Below are positions 1-9,038 of a stretch of DNA of 64,000 bases, piece after piece. The position numbers were made by a program, and so were the translations under genes. Under the pieces are notes generated by a model. That model ran no database searches. It was not told the origin of the DNA and was given only the letters and a program-made list of their open reading frames with translations. The stretch covers positions 124,001-188,000 of the forward strand of contig LUJS01000023.1 in assembly GCA_001689495.1 (NCBI GenBank). The letters are read 5' to 3'. This DNA is from Bacteroidales bacterium M8 (GTDB lineage Bacteria > Bacteroidota > Bacteroidia > Bacteroidales > Muribaculaceae). Each line of letters starts with the position of its first letter. Within the stretch, counting starts at the first letter, position 1.

Positions 1-1
1 C

Positions 2-673
2 AGCGGCTCGATGGCGGTGATAATGGCTCTCAACCCCGAGATGTCGGTCTGGGGACTGGCGGCCCAGACATGGGCCTTCATATTCATCGGCGCCGCCACC
101 GTCTTTGACTTCTGGGACGGATTCTCGGCACGGTTGCTCAAGGCTTATTCGCCCATGGGCAAGGAGCTTGACTCGCTCAGCGATCTGGTCAGTTTCGGTC
201 TGGCCCCCTCGATGCTGGTGCTCTCGCTGATGCTGTCGTGCGCGGCGTCCAAGTGGGTCGCCCTCTTCGCGTTGCTGATAGTGGTCTGCGGCGCCCTCAG
301 ACTGGCAAAATTCAATGTCGATACACGCCAGACCACCTCGTTTGTCGGTCTGCCCATCCCCGCCAACGCCATATTCTGGATCGGAGCCCTGAGCTGGATC
401 AACGTCCACGGCTATCCCGGCGACGTGGTGATGTGCGTGCTCATAGCGGCGCTGTCGCTGCTGATGGTGAGCGAGATAAAGATGTTCTCGCTCAAGTTTC
501 AGACATGGGGCGTGCGCGAGAACGTGCGCCGCTATGTCATAATGCTCGCCGCGGTGCTCTTCGTGATCACCGACGGTGTCGCCGGCCTCGCATGGACCAT
601 CGTGCTCTATGTGCTCATATCGCTGCTGGGCAAGCGCACCGACCCCGATGCGCCTCAGGACGGCGAGAAATAA
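2..673 (+). CDS. pssA: CDP-diacylglycerol--serine O-phosphatidyltransferase, 5' end cut by window
   Basis: Integral membrane enzyme that makes phosphatidylserine from CDP-diacylglycerol and L-serine, the precursor of phosphatidylethanolamine. The CDP-alcohol phosphatidyltransferase motif (D-G-x2-A-R-x8-G-x3-D-x3-D) is visible as DFWDGFSARLL followed by GKELDSLSDLVSFG. Several hydrophobic helices follow. The reading frame is open back to base 2, and the first visible ATG (position 11) lies inside what should be the first helix, so the true start is upstream of the window. The next gene follows after 45 bp on the same strand. Confidence in family is high; the N-terminus is unseen. Confidence 0.9.
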   Translation, partial: SGSMAVIMALNPEMSVWGLAAQTWAFIFIGAATVFDFWDGFSARLLKAYSPMGKELDSLSDLVSFGLAPSMLVLSLMLSCAASKWVALFALLIVVCGALRLAKFNVDTRQTTSFVGLPIPANAIFWIGALSWINVHGYPGDVVMCVLIAALSLLMVSEIKMFSLKFQTWGVRENVRRYVIMLAAVLFVITDGVAGLAWTIVLYVLISLLGKRTDPDAPQDGEK

Positions 674-718
674 TCCCTTCTCATACAACATTCGCCGCAT
701 GGACGGCGTTTTCACTGC

Positions 719-1102
719 ATGGTAACACTTATCGCCTCAATACTCATAGTCTATGTGTTCTGGCTTGTGATCAAACCGTGGATGGCACGCTATGCCCGCC
801 GCAAGATGGAGCAGCGCGTGCGCGACATGTTCCGCGACCAGTTCGGCGTGGACATGGATCCCGGCCACGGAGAGGACCACAGCTCTGACACACGATCATA
901 CAACCCCTTCGAATCGTTTTTCGGACGTCGCGCGGACGACGGTGACGCCGGCCGACGCCGCGACGGCAAGAAGATACCCCGCGACATGGGCGAATATGTC
1001 GAGTTTGTCGAGATAGACATCCCGATGCCGCCCCCCGCCCCCTCGGGCTACACCCCGCGCGAGCCGCAGGTCTCTGACGCCGAGTGGGAAGAGGTTTCGT
1101 GA
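719..1102 (+). CDS. DUF4834 family small membrane protein
   Basis: A 127-residue protein with one N-terminal hydrophobic helix (about residues 2-18) and then a charged, probably cytoplasmic, tail rich in Arg, Asp and Glu. Size, topology and position between pssA and porT match the Bacteroidota DUF4834 family, whose function is unknown. The ATG at 719 puts the membrane helix at the very N-terminus. The tail contains an acidic and proline-rich stretch near residues 100-120. Its place directly before porT suggests co-transcription with the secretion genes, but nothing in the sequence shows a direct role in secretion. Confidence 0.75.
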   Translation: MVTLIASILIVYVFWLVIKPWMARYARRKMEQRVRDMFRDQFGVDMDPGHGEDHSSDTRSYNPFESFFGRRADDGDAGRRRDGKKIPRDMGEYVEFVEIDIPMPPPAPSGYTPREPQVSDAEWEEVS

Positions 1103-1165
1103 TATTTGGATGTCGCGAATCGACAATCGCGCAATATTCAGGGCCGGTTTTGCGTTAATTCTCTG

Positions 1166-1897
1166 ATGAACCGGCTTTCCTTATCACATATACGTCTGTT
1201 CCTGGTCATGGTGTCTGTCGCCGTGGCCTCGGGCGTCATGGCCCAGAGCTTCAACGACAAGCTGCTCAATCGCCCCTATGCCGACATGCGGCGCTGGCAT
1301 CTGGGATTCTCGGTGGGCGTGCACACTCAGGACTTCAACTTCACGCACAACGGCCTTGTCACCGAAAACGGCGAGCAGTGGTTCATGGAACAGCCGTCGT
1401 TCTCGCCCGGATTCTGCGTCAACGGACTGATAGACTACAGGCTGAATCATCTGTTCAACCTGCGCTTCACGCCGGGCATGTATTTCGGCAACCGCGACGT
1501 GACCATGCGCGAGTATGAGAGCGGTGCCGAGCTGAGACAGAACGTCAAGTCGGCATACGTCGTGCTGCCGGTCGACCTCAAGTTCTCGGGCCTGCGCCTG
1601 CGCAACTCGCGCCCCTATCTCACCGCCGGCGTCATGCCCGCCATCAACGTCACCGCCAAGAAGGGCGACTATCTGCGCGTCAAGCCGATGGAGATATATC
1701 TGACCGCCGGATTCGGCTGCGACTTCTATCTGCCTTATTTCAAGTTCATACCCGAGGTCAAGTTCTGTTTCGGCCTCACCGATGTCATCGAACACAACCG
1801 CCCCGACCTCGAGGACGAGCCCGACATGCTCAAGATAACACACTCGCTCAAGAAGGCCGTGTCGCGCATGGTGGTGTTCACCTTCTATTTCGAATAA
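1166..1897 (+). CDS. porT: PorT family outer membrane protein of the type IX secretion system
   Basis: A 243-residue beta-barrel protein. PorT is an outer-membrane component required for type IX secretion in Porphyromonas and Flavobacterium. Starting at ATG 1166 gives a clean signal peptide ending near VMAQSFNDK; the longer open frame from 1106 would bury it. Alternating hydrophobic strands, the segment LKFSGLRLRNSRPYLTAG and a terminal aromatic strand (VVFTFYFE) are typical of small outer-membrane barrels. The stop codon is immediately followed by the porP start (TAA then ATG), so the two are translated as a unit. Assignment rests on family resemblance plus context. Confidence 0.85.
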   Translation: MNRLSLSHIRLFLVMVSVAVASGVMAQSFNDKLLNRPYADMRRWHLGFSVGVHTQDFNFTHNGLVTENGEQWFMEQPSFSPGFCVNGLIDYRLNHLFNLRFTPGMYFGNRDVTMREYESGAELRQNVKSAYVVLPVDLKFSGLRLRNSRPYLTAGVMPAINVTAKKGDYLRVKPMEIYLTAGFGCDFYLPYFKFIPEVKFCFGLTDVIEHNRPDLEDEPDMLKITHSLKKAVSRMVVFTFYFE

Positions 1898-2905
1898 ATG
1901 AGAATCTGTCTTCGTCTCCTGATGCCGGTCATCTGCCTGCTGGCCGCGGTCCCCGCTCTGCGCGCTCAGGGCGACGCCATGCTCACGCACTATTGGGTGG
2001 TGCCGACATACTATAACCCCGCCGCCGCGGGCGACACCGACAACATACGCATACGCGGCGGCATGCGCATGCAGTGGGTGGGCATCGACAATGCCCCGCG
2101 CACGTTTCTGGCCGCCGCCGACATGCCCTTCAAGTTTCTTGGCAAGCGCTGGGGCACCGGTCTGGTGGTGCAGCAGGAGTCGGAGGGCCTGTTCCGCAAC
2201 CTCACCGTCAGTGCCCAGATAGGCTATAAGTTCAAGGCCCTCAAGGGCGAGTTCACCGCCGCCATGCAGCTCGGATTCTTCAACGAGCAGTTCAAGGGCT
2301 CGGAGGTCTTCATCCCCGACGATGACGACTATCACCAGAGCGCCGACGACGCCATCCCCACGCGCGATGTCGCCGGCAATGCCTTCGACATGGGCATCGG
2401 CGTCTATTACGTCCATCCCCGCTTCAAGACCGGAGTCTCGCTGGTGCACGCGCTGTCGCCGACGGTGACGTTCACCTCCGAGGGCGAGAACACGCCCACC
2501 CCCGGAGGCGGCGCGTCCGAAACTGCTAAAAAATATCAATTCACCGCGCCGAGGACTCTGTATTTCACCGCCGAGGGCAATATTCCGGTGCGCAATACGT
2601 TATTTGAAGTGTTACCCTCGGTGCTGGTGCGCAGCGACTTCACGTTCACGGATTTCGCAGTCACCGGCCGCGTGCGCTACAACAAGATGTTTTCGGCAGG
2701 AGTGGGCTACCGCTATGGCGACGCCGTGTCGCTGCTGCTGTCGGCCGAGCTCAAGGGCATATTCATAGGCTACAGCTATGACTATCATCTGTCAGACATC
2801 TCGCGCGCATCGTCGGGCAGCCATGAAATATTCGCAGGCTATAACCTGAAACTCGATTTCTCCGAGAAAAACCGCAACAAACACAAGAGCATCCGCATAA
2901 TGTAA
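1898..2905 (+). CDS. porP: PorP/SprF family type IX secretion membrane protein
   Basis: A 335-residue outer-membrane protein with a signal peptide (about residues 1-23, ending LRAQG). The N-terminal mature motif HYWVVPTYYNPAAAG closely resembles the PorP/SprF family signature, in which an N-terminal YNPAxAG segment follows the signal. The rest alternates amphipathic strands with acidic turns, as in a barrel. PorP links the periplasmic PorK/N ring and secreted proteins to the cell surface. The gene begins directly after porT's stop and ends 3 bp before gldK, the usual porP-K-L-M-N order. The role here is inferred from family and synteny. Confidence 0.88.
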   Translation: MRICLRLLMPVICLLAAVPALRAQGDAMLTHYWVVPTYYNPAAAGDTDNIRIRGGMRMQWVGIDNAPRTFLAAADMPFKFLGKRWGTGLVVQQESEGLFRNLTVSAQIGYKFKALKGEFTAAMQLGFFNEQFKGSEVFIPDDDDYHQSADDAIPTRDVAGNAFDMGIGVYYVHPRFKTGVSLVHALSPTVTFTSEGENTPTPGGGASETAKKYQFTAPRTLYFTAEGNIPVRNTLFEVLPSVLVRSDFTFTDFAVTGRVRYNKMFSAGVGYRYGDAVSLLLSAELKGIFIGYSYDYHLSDISRASSGSHEIFAGYNLKLDFSEKNRNKHKSIRIM

Positions 2906-2908
2906 CTT

Positions 2909-4348
2909 ATGAAACGAATCATACACATCCTCTTCTCCCTCTCTCTCCTGCTCATGGCCGTGGCATGTGCCACGGGGTCACGTAGCTCCATGGGGGGCGA
3001 GGTCACCGGCGTCGGAGGCACATCGTTCTCCGAGCCCACACCCTATGGCATGGTCCTCGTGGGCCGTGGCTCGGTCAAGATGGGTCCCGCCAAAGACGAT
3101 TCACTGTGGAACCTGCGCGCCGACTCGCGCGGAGTCTCCGTCGATGCATTCTGGATGGACGAGACCGAGGTGACCAACTCGAAATACAAGCAGTTTGTCT
3201 TCTGGGTGCGCGACTCCATCATCCGCGAGCGTCTGGCCGATCCGCGTTTCGGCGGCAACGAGGAGTTCAAGATCGAGGAAGACCGCGAGGGCAACCCCGT
3301 GACCCCTCACCTCAACTGGTCCAAGCCCATACCTTGGCGCAACGCCAACGAGGACGAGCAGCGTGCCATCGAGAGCCTCTATCGCACCAACCCCATCACC
3401 GGCGTGCGCGAGCTCGACCCCACCCAGCTCAACTATCGCTATGAGGTGTTCAACCTCACCGAGGCCGCCAAGCGCAAGAACCGCACCGACGCCAAGCGCC
3501 GCGAGTACAACACCGACCGCCCCGTGCCCACCGAGCTGCCCGTCATCTCGAAGGACACCGCATACATCAACGACGACGGCGAGATCGTGCGCGAGACCGT
3601 GACGCGAGCCCTGACCGGCGACTACGACTTCCTCAACACATACATCGTCAATGTCTATCCCGACACCACGGCGTGGATCAACGACTTTGACAACGCATAC
3701 AACGAGCCCTACGTGCGCCTCTACTTCTCGCACGGCGGCTACAGCGACTATCCCGTGGTGGGTGTGAGCTGGGAGCAGGCCAATGCGTTCGCCAACTGGC
3801 GCACCGACTTCCTGCGCCGTTCGCTGGGCCGCGAGGGGGTATACATAGAGCCCTATCGCCTCCCCACCGAGGCCGAGTGGGAGTATGCCGCCCGCGCAGG
3901 CAAGAGCGAGAACATGTATCCGTGGGACGGCGACCTGCCACTGACCGAAGATCAGGGATGCTTCTATGCCAACTTCAAGCCTCAGGAGGGCAACTTCGTG
4001 CAGGACGGGCAGCTCATCACGGCCCGTGTGGGCACCTATACGCCCAACGACTTCGGCCTCTATGACATGGCCGGCAACGTCAGCGAGTGGACCTCGACGG
4101 CGTTCACCGAGAGCGTGGGCAAGCTGACCTCAGACATCAACCCCGAGTTCCGCTATGACGCGGCCAAGGAGGACCCCTACAAGATGAAGCGCAAGATCGT
4201 GCGCGGCGGCTCGTGGAAGGACGTGGCCCACAACGTGCGCTCCGACATACGCATGTGGGAGTATCAGAACGAGCAGCGCTCGTATATCGGATTCCGCTGC
4301 GTGCGCTCGCAGATAGGTTTCGCCAAAGGCAACAAGCTCAAGAAATAA
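2909..4348 (+). CDS. gldK: Type IX secretion ring lipoprotein GldK/PorK
   Basis: A 479-residue lipoprotein with a lipobox ending at Cys20 (MAVAC) and a formylglycine-generating-enzyme-like (SUMF1) fold. The segments FWMDETEVTNSKYKQF, YPVVGVSWEQANAFANW, YRLPTEAEWEYAARAG, GNVSEWT and VRGGSWKD are visible. In the T9SS family this fold is structural: GldK/PorK and GldN/PorN form the periplasmic ring under the outer membrane. An insert of about 130 residues (roughly 100-230), rich in charged residues, separates the first motif from the core, as is usual for GldK. It starts 3 bp after porP and is followed by gldL after 42 bp. Confidence 0.93.
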   Translation: MKRIIHILFSLSLLLMAVACATGSRSSMGGEVTGVGGTSFSEPTPYGMVLVGRGSVKMGPAKDDSLWNLRADSRGVSVDAFWMDETEVTNSKYKQFVFWVRDSIIRERLADPRFGGNEEFKIEEDREGNPVTPHLNWSKPIPWRNANEDEQRAIESLYRTNPITGVRELDPTQLNYRYEVFNLTEAAKRKNRTDAKRREYNTDRPVPTELPVISKDTAYINDDGEIVRETVTRALTGDYDFLNTYIVNVYPDTTAWINDFDNAYNEPYVRLYFSHGGYSDYPVVGVSWEQANAFANWRTDFLRRSLGREGVYIEPYRLPTEAEWEYAARAGKSENMYPWDGDLPLTEDQGCFYANFKPQEGNFVQDGQLITARVGTYTPNDFGLYDMAGNVSEWTSTAFTESVGKLTSDINPEFRYDAAKEDPYKMKRKIVRGGSWKDVAHNVRSDIRMWEYQNEQRSYIGFRCVRSQIGFAKGNKLKK

Positions 4349-4390
4349 AAGACCAAAGTCACAACACATCACCTCTACCTCTCTATAACG

Positions 4391-5335
4391 ATGGAAAAAG
4401 CAAAGCTCAAAAATAAATTCGACACCATGATGACATGGGAAGGTGGCCAGCGCCTCTTCAACTTCGCCTACTCGGTGGGCGCTGCCATCGTCATCTGGGG
4501 TGCCCTGTTCAAGATTCTTCACCTCCCCGGCGGCAACACGCTGCTCTGCATAGGCATGGGCACCGAGGTGCTGATGTTCATACTCACGGCCTTCGACCGT
4601 CCCCCCAAGGAGTATCACTGGGAGGATGTGTTCCCCGAGCTTGACAAGCGCCATGCCTCCGAGGGGCAGGGCGTGTCGGCGGGCCGCATGGCCGCGAGAG
4701 GCGGCGCGATGATGCCCGCCGGCAGCGTGGGCGTGCAGCCTGCGGCGGCAGGTCTGGCCGACGTGGCCGGGCTCTCGGACGCCGACCGCGACGCACTGTC
4801 GCATTCCATCACCCGCATGACGGCCGCCGCCGAGCAACTCTCGCAGCTCGCGGACCTCGCCTCGGCCACCCAGACATACCTCTCGAGCATGTCGGCCATC
4901 TCCGAGCAGATGGAGCAGCTGCGCCAGACCACCGAGGCCCTCAACGCCGTCTCGGCAGTGCTGCTGACCTCATATCGCGCCGTGACCGAGAACTCGTCCG
5001 ATCTGGCCGCTAACTCGCAGGGCTACATCTCGCAGATGTCAGACCTCAACCGCAATCTGGGCGGCCTCAATACCATCTATGAGATTCAGCTCAAGAGCGT
5101 GTCGTCGCAGCTCGACTCGATAGACCGCGTGAACCGCGGCATCAAGGACATACGCGACATGTACGAGAAGAGCGCCGCACAGAGCGCGCGCTATTGCGAG
5201 GAGACCGAGAAGATGGCCCGCTCGATGGCCCAGCTCAATCAGGTCTACGAGAAGATGCTCCACGCCATGACCGTGAACATGTATCGTCCGATGATGAACG
5301 ACATACCCGGCGCGCAGTCGTCAGGGACAGTGTAA
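4391..5335 (+). CDS. gldL: Type IX secretion inner-membrane motor protein GldL/PorL
   Basis: A 314-residue protein with two N-terminal transmembrane helices (about residues 23-44 and 50-67) and a long cytoplasmic helical tail. Glu59 in the second helix (MGTEVLMF) corresponds to the conserved membrane glutamate thought to carry protons in the GldLM motor. Residues 80-120 form a low-complexity Gly/Ala-rich linker, followed by heptad-like coiled coil from about 135 to 300. GldL pairs with GldM to convert proton-motive force into secretion or gliding torque. It sits in the canonical gldKLMN order, with 31 bp to gldM. Confidence 0.93.
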   Translation: MEKAKLKNKFDTMMTWEGGQRLFNFAYSVGAAIVIWGALFKILHLPGGNTLLCIGMGTEVLMFILTAFDRPPKEYHWEDVFPELDKRHASEGQGVSAGRMAARGGAMMPAGSVGVQPAAAGLADVAGLSDADRDALSHSITRMTAAAEQLSQLADLASATQTYLSSMSAISEQMEQLRQTTEALNAVSAVLLTSYRAVTENSSDLAANSQGYISQMSDLNRNLGGLNTIYEIQLKSVSSQLDSIDRVNRGIKDIRDMYEKSAAQSARYCEETEKMARSMAQLNQVYEKMLHAMTVNMYRPMMNDIPGAQSSGTV

Positions 5336-5366
5336 CTTGAAGATAGATAATCCAGAATAACAGCAA

Positions 5367-6932
5367 ATGGCCGAATCAGTAGTACGCCTGTCTCCGAGGC
5401 AGAAGATGATAAACCTCATGTATATCGTCCTCACTGCCATGCTGGCCCTGAATGTGTCAAGCGATGTGCTCGACGGCTTCGTGCAGGTCGAGGACGGTCT
5501 GGCACGCACCAACGCCAGCGTCGGTCGACGCAACGACGCCATATACCGCCAGCTCGAGAGCTTCACCGAGCAGAATCCCGGCAAGGGCACTCCGTGGCTC
5601 GAGAAGGCATCGGACGTGCGCGGACGTGCCCGCGCCCTCTACGAGTATGTCGACTCGCTCAAGCTGGCCATCGTGCGCGAGGCCGACGGCGATGACGCCG
5701 ATCCGTCCAACATCAATCGCCGCGACGACCTCGAGAGCGCAGCCATAGTGATGCTGTCGCCATCCAACAGTCAGGGCGCCCGCCTGCGCGGCCGCATCGA
5801 CGCATATCGCGACTATGTCACCGCGATGGTGCCCGACTCGACCAAGCGCGCCTCGATAGAGGAGGCCCTCTCCACGGCCCCCTTCCGCCGCCCCGGCACC
5901 GTGACCCCGCAGCCGTGGGAGGAGGCCAAGTTCGAGAATCAGCCCGTGGTGGCCTCGGTGACTCTGCTGACCAAGCTGCAGAACGACATACGCTATGCCG
6001 AGGGCGAGGCGCTGGCCAACCTGCTTGCGGCAGTCGATGCGGGCGACGTCCGCGTCAACGAGCTCAACGCATTCGTCATTCCCCAGTCGCGCATGGTGAT
6101 GAGGGGTGGGCGCTACTCGGCGTCGATAGTCCTCGCGGCGGTCGACACCACGGCGAGACCCGACATATTCGTGGGTGGCAAGAAGCTGCCCGGCGACAGG
6201 GGACTCTATGAGTTCAACACCTCGTCGACCGGTACGTTCGACTACTCGGGCTATATCGAGGTGGCTCACGGCGACGGTTCGACCACGCGCCACCCCTTCA
6301 CCTCGTCATATACCGTCATGGAGCCCACGGCGACAGTGTCTGCCACGATGATGAACGTGCTCTATGCCGGCATCAACAACCCCATGAGCATCTCGGTGCC
6401 CGGCGTGCCCATGAGCGGCGTGTCGGCCACCATGACCAACGGCACGCTGACCCGTCAGGGTGACGGCTGGATAGCCCGCCCCGCCAAGGTTGGCGAGAAC
6501 GCCACCATCACCGTCACGGCCAACATTGACGGTAGGCCCCAGACGGTGGCCACCTCGACATTCCGCGTGCGCAAGCTGCCCGACCCAACGGCCTTCATCA
6601 CCTTCACCGCCGTCGGCGGTGCCAAGGACAGGTACAAGGGCGGCAAGCCCATATCCAAGACCCTGCTCACCGCAGCGCCCGGCATCGAGGCCGCCATCGA
6701 CGACGACATGCTCAACATCGACTTTCAGGTGCTCGGATTCGAGACCGTCTTCTTCGACCAGATGGGCAACGCCATCCCCGAGGTGTCGCAGGGCGCATCG
6801 TTCTCGCAGCGCCAGCGCGACCAGTTCAAGCGTCTGTCCAGAGGCAAGCGCTTCTACATCTCGCGCATCCGCGCCAAGGGCCCCGACGGCATCGAGCGCA
6901 CGCTCTCGCCGATGGAGGTCATAGTCAACTAA
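5367..6932 (+). CDS. gldM: Type IX secretion motor shaft protein GldM/PorM
   Basis: A 521-residue protein with one N-terminal transmembrane helix (about 16-34) preceded by the conserved RLSPRQKMINLMYIVLTAML segment. The remainder is periplasmic and made of the successive helical and Ig-like D1-D4 domains of this family. Five to six GldL and two GldM chains form the motor; GldM spans the periplasm to contact the GldK/N ring. Length matches the family (about 515-525). It is flanked by gldL (31 bp) and gldN (22 bp). No truncation or frameshift is seen. Confidence 0.94.
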   Translation: MAESVVRLSPRQKMINLMYIVLTAMLALNVSSDVLDGFVQVEDGLARTNASVGRRNDAIYRQLESFTEQNPGKGTPWLEKASDVRGRARALYEYVDSLKLAIVREADGDDADPSNINRRDDLESAAIVMLSPSNSQGARLRGRIDAYRDYVTAMVPDSTKRASIEEALSTAPFRRPGTVTPQPWEEAKFENQPVVASVTLLTKLQNDIRYAEGEALANLLAAVDAGDVRVNELNAFVIPQSRMVMRGGRYSASIVLAAVDTTARPDIFVGGKKLPGDRGLYEFNTSSTGTFDYSGYIEVAHGDGSTTRHPFTSSYTVMEPTATVSATMMNVLYAGINNPMSISVPGVPMSGVSATMTNGTLTRQGDGWIARPAKVGENATITVTANIDGRPQTVATSTFRVRKLPDPTAFITFTAVGGAKDRYKGGKPISKTLLTAAPGIEAAIDDDMLNIDFQVLGFETVFFDQMGNAIPEVSQGASFSQRQRDQFKRLSRGKRFYISRIRAKGPDGIERTLSPMEVIVN

Positions 6933-6954
6933 CATACAGCATAATCTCCCGACC

Positions 6955-8109
6955 ATGATAAAGAAGTTTCTTCTCACAGCCATAACACTTGTCATCGCCG
7001 CCGCGGCCGTCGCTCAGGACTCGTCGTCGTCGAGCGTGGTGCGCCGTCGCGGAGCCGCCGACCGCGGGGCCAAGAACGCCACTCCGGGCGTGACCCAGAG
7101 GATGCAGTCGCACCTCGCCTCGTCGGGCACTGACGACAGCGAGCTGCAGTGGATGCGCGTGATGTACCGCGAGCTCGACCTGACCAAGGACGAGAACGGC
7201 GCCCTATACTATCCCGACGAGCCCGTCGAGGGTCAGGACAACCTCTTCCGCATCATCATGCGCCACATGGCCGACGGGTCGCTCGGCGCATACGAGTATC
7301 TTGACGGACGCGAGGTGTTCAACGACGACTTCCGCGTCAAGATGCGCGACGTCCTCGACCGATTCCACATCATCTACAGCGACGCCAAGGGGTCGACCGA
7401 AAAGAATCCCAAGTTTACCATCGAGGAGGCCGACGTGCCCGCCTCGGAGGTGTTGTCGTATTACGTGATCGAGAAATGGGAGTTTGACAAGCGCAGCAAC
7501 CGCATGCGCACCGTGGTCGAGGCCATCTGCCCCGTATTGCACCGCGCGGGCGACTTTGGCGGCGAGGCCGTGAAGTATCCCATGTTCTGGGTGCGCTATG
7601 ACGACCTCCGCCCGTGGCTCTCGACACAGAATATATTCATCGACGACGACAACAACCTGCCCACCTGCACCTACGACGACTTCTTCCAGCTCGGCCTGTA
7701 CAAGGGAGACATCTACAAGACCCGCAACCTCAAGAACCGCTCGCTGATGCAGATGCACCCCGACCCCGACGATCTGGCCCACGCCCGCGACTCGATACAG
7801 CGTCATCTCGACAGCTATGAGAAGAAGCTGTGGGTGCCCTCGCTCGAAGAGCTTCAGGCACGCCGCGAGGCTGCCGAGAAAGCCGCCGAAATGGCCGAGT
7901 CGGGTGCCGCTCCAGCCGAGGGAGAGACTGCCGTGACCGAGGCCGAGGACAAGCCCGCGCGCTCGGCCCGCGCATCGCGCTCGAAACGCGGCGCATCGAA
8001 GAGCCCGGCCGCCAAGAAGACCAAGGCCGCAAAGGTCAAGAAGCCCAAGAGCGTCAAGGGCTCCTCGTCATCAAACGCCACGCGCTCGGTGCGCAACCGC
8101 CGCCGCTGA
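6955..8109 (+). CDS. gldN: Type IX secretion ring protein GldN/PorN with basic C-terminal extension
   Basis: A 384-residue periplasmic protein with a signal peptide ending near AVAQDSSSS. The central region (about 45-290) has the GldN features VMYRELDL, YVIEKWEFDK, MFWVRYDDLRPWL and DDFFQLGLYKGDIYKTRNLKNRSL. GldN binds GldK in the outer ring. The last 70 or so residues are unusual: an Ala/Glu stretch followed by a tail rich in Lys, Arg, Ala and Ser, with repeated A-K-K and K-K-P groups like a histone H1 tail. The stop overlaps the next start by one base (TGATG), so translation of the downstream glycosyltransferase is probably coupled. Confidence 0.92.
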   Translation: MIKKFLLTAITLVIAAAAVAQDSSSSSVVRRRGAADRGAKNATPGVTQRMQSHLASSGTDDSELQWMRVMYRELDLTKDENGALYYPDEPVEGQDNLFRIIMRHMADGSLGAYEYLDGREVFNDDFRVKMRDVLDRFHIIYSDAKGSTEKNPKFTIEEADVPASEVLSYYVIEKWEFDKRSNRMRTVVEAICPVLHRAGDFGGEAVKYPMFWVRYDDLRPWLSTQNIFIDDDNNLPTCTYDDFFQLGLYKGDIYKTRNLKNRSLMQMHPDPDDLAHARDSIQRHLDSYEKKLWVPSLEELQARREAAEKAAEMAESGAAPAEGETAVTEAEDKPARSARASRSKRGASKSPAAKKTKAAKVKKPKSVKGSSSSNATRSVRNRRR

Positions 8110-9038
8110 TGGAACCTGACCGACTGATAACAGTCGTCATACCGGTCTTTAACCGCGAGGCCACACTGGCCCGCACGCTCGACTCGATAGACGCCCAGAC
8201 CCGGCGGCCTGCCGCCGTGGTGCTGGTAGACAACGGGTCGGCCGACGCCTCTCTTTCCATTCTTCAACATTGGGCCTCGACAAGGCCCCACGTCTCCGTG
8301 GCCGTCGAACAACGTCCCGGGGCATGTGCCGCGCGCAACCGGGGGCTCGCCATGGTGAGTACCCCGTTTGTCATGTTCTTCGACTCGGACGACGTCATGC
8401 TGCCACGTCATGTCGAAGACTTCTCTCGAGCCATCGCCTCAAGCCCCGACACAGACATATTCGGCCGCGACATCATCGCCGAGGCCGCAGACGGGACCCG
8501 GCGCACGCTCTACTACAAGGCCGTGGCGCCTATGTTCAACCATATTTTCAGGGGCTCTCTCTCGACCCAGCGCATGGTGGCACGCACCGATCTGGTGCGC
8601 CGCGTGGGGGGCTGGAACGAGGCATTGGCCGGATGGAACGACTTTGAGCTCGGAGTCCGGCTGCTGCTTGCATCGCAGCGAATCAAGGATCTGGGCGGAG
8701 AGCCCACCGTCGTCACCTACGCCACGCCCGGCTCAATCACCGGCGACTCGTTCACGGCCCATCCCGGGCGTTGGGAATCGTCGCTCGATGCCATCAGGCG
8801 CGACGTAGAGCGCGCAGGGCGCACAGAGCTGATACCGCTCGTCGAGGCCCGCACAATGATTCTGGCCGCCCAATATGCCCGCGAGGGGTCAGACGACCTC
8901 GCCAAGCAGCTCTACGACTCTGTCATCGCCACCACCCGCCATCCCCGTCGCATGTCCCTCATCTACCGCCACAACCGCCTCTTCGGCCGCCTCACATGGC
9001 CACTCGCCGCAATCCTCTTCCCGTCACTCAGGGTTTGA
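8109..9038 (+). CDS. Family 2 glycosyltransferase
   Basis: A 309-residue GT-A fold glycosyltransferase. The start motif TVVIPVFNREATLARTL and the nucleotide-binding VLVDNGSADAS segment are typical of GT2. The metal-binding DxD motif appears in FVMFFDSDDVML. The acceptor is unknown. ATG 8109 overlaps the gldN stop by one base, giving both the family's normal N-terminus and translational coupling; an upstream extension to 7830 would only reread gldN in another frame. Its 3' end overlaps the convergent methyltransferase gene by 11 bp. Its position suggests, without proving it, a role in decorating the T9SS, its cargo or the surface anchor polysaccharide. Confidence 0.85.
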   Translation: MEPDRLITVVIPVFNREATLARTLDSIDAQTRRPAAVVLVDNGSADASLSILQHWASTRPHVSVAVEQRPGACAARNRGLAMVSTPFVMFFDSDDVMLPRHVEDFSRAIASSPDTDIFGRDIIAEAADGTRRTLYYKAVAPMFNHIFRGSLSTQRMVARTDLVRRVGGWNEALAGWNDFELGVRLLLASQRIKDLGGEPTVVTYATPGSITGDSFTAHPGRWESSLDAIRRDVERAGRTELIPLVEARTMILAAQYAREGSDDLAKQLYDSVIATTRHPRRMSLIYRHNRLFGRLTWPLAAILFPSLRV

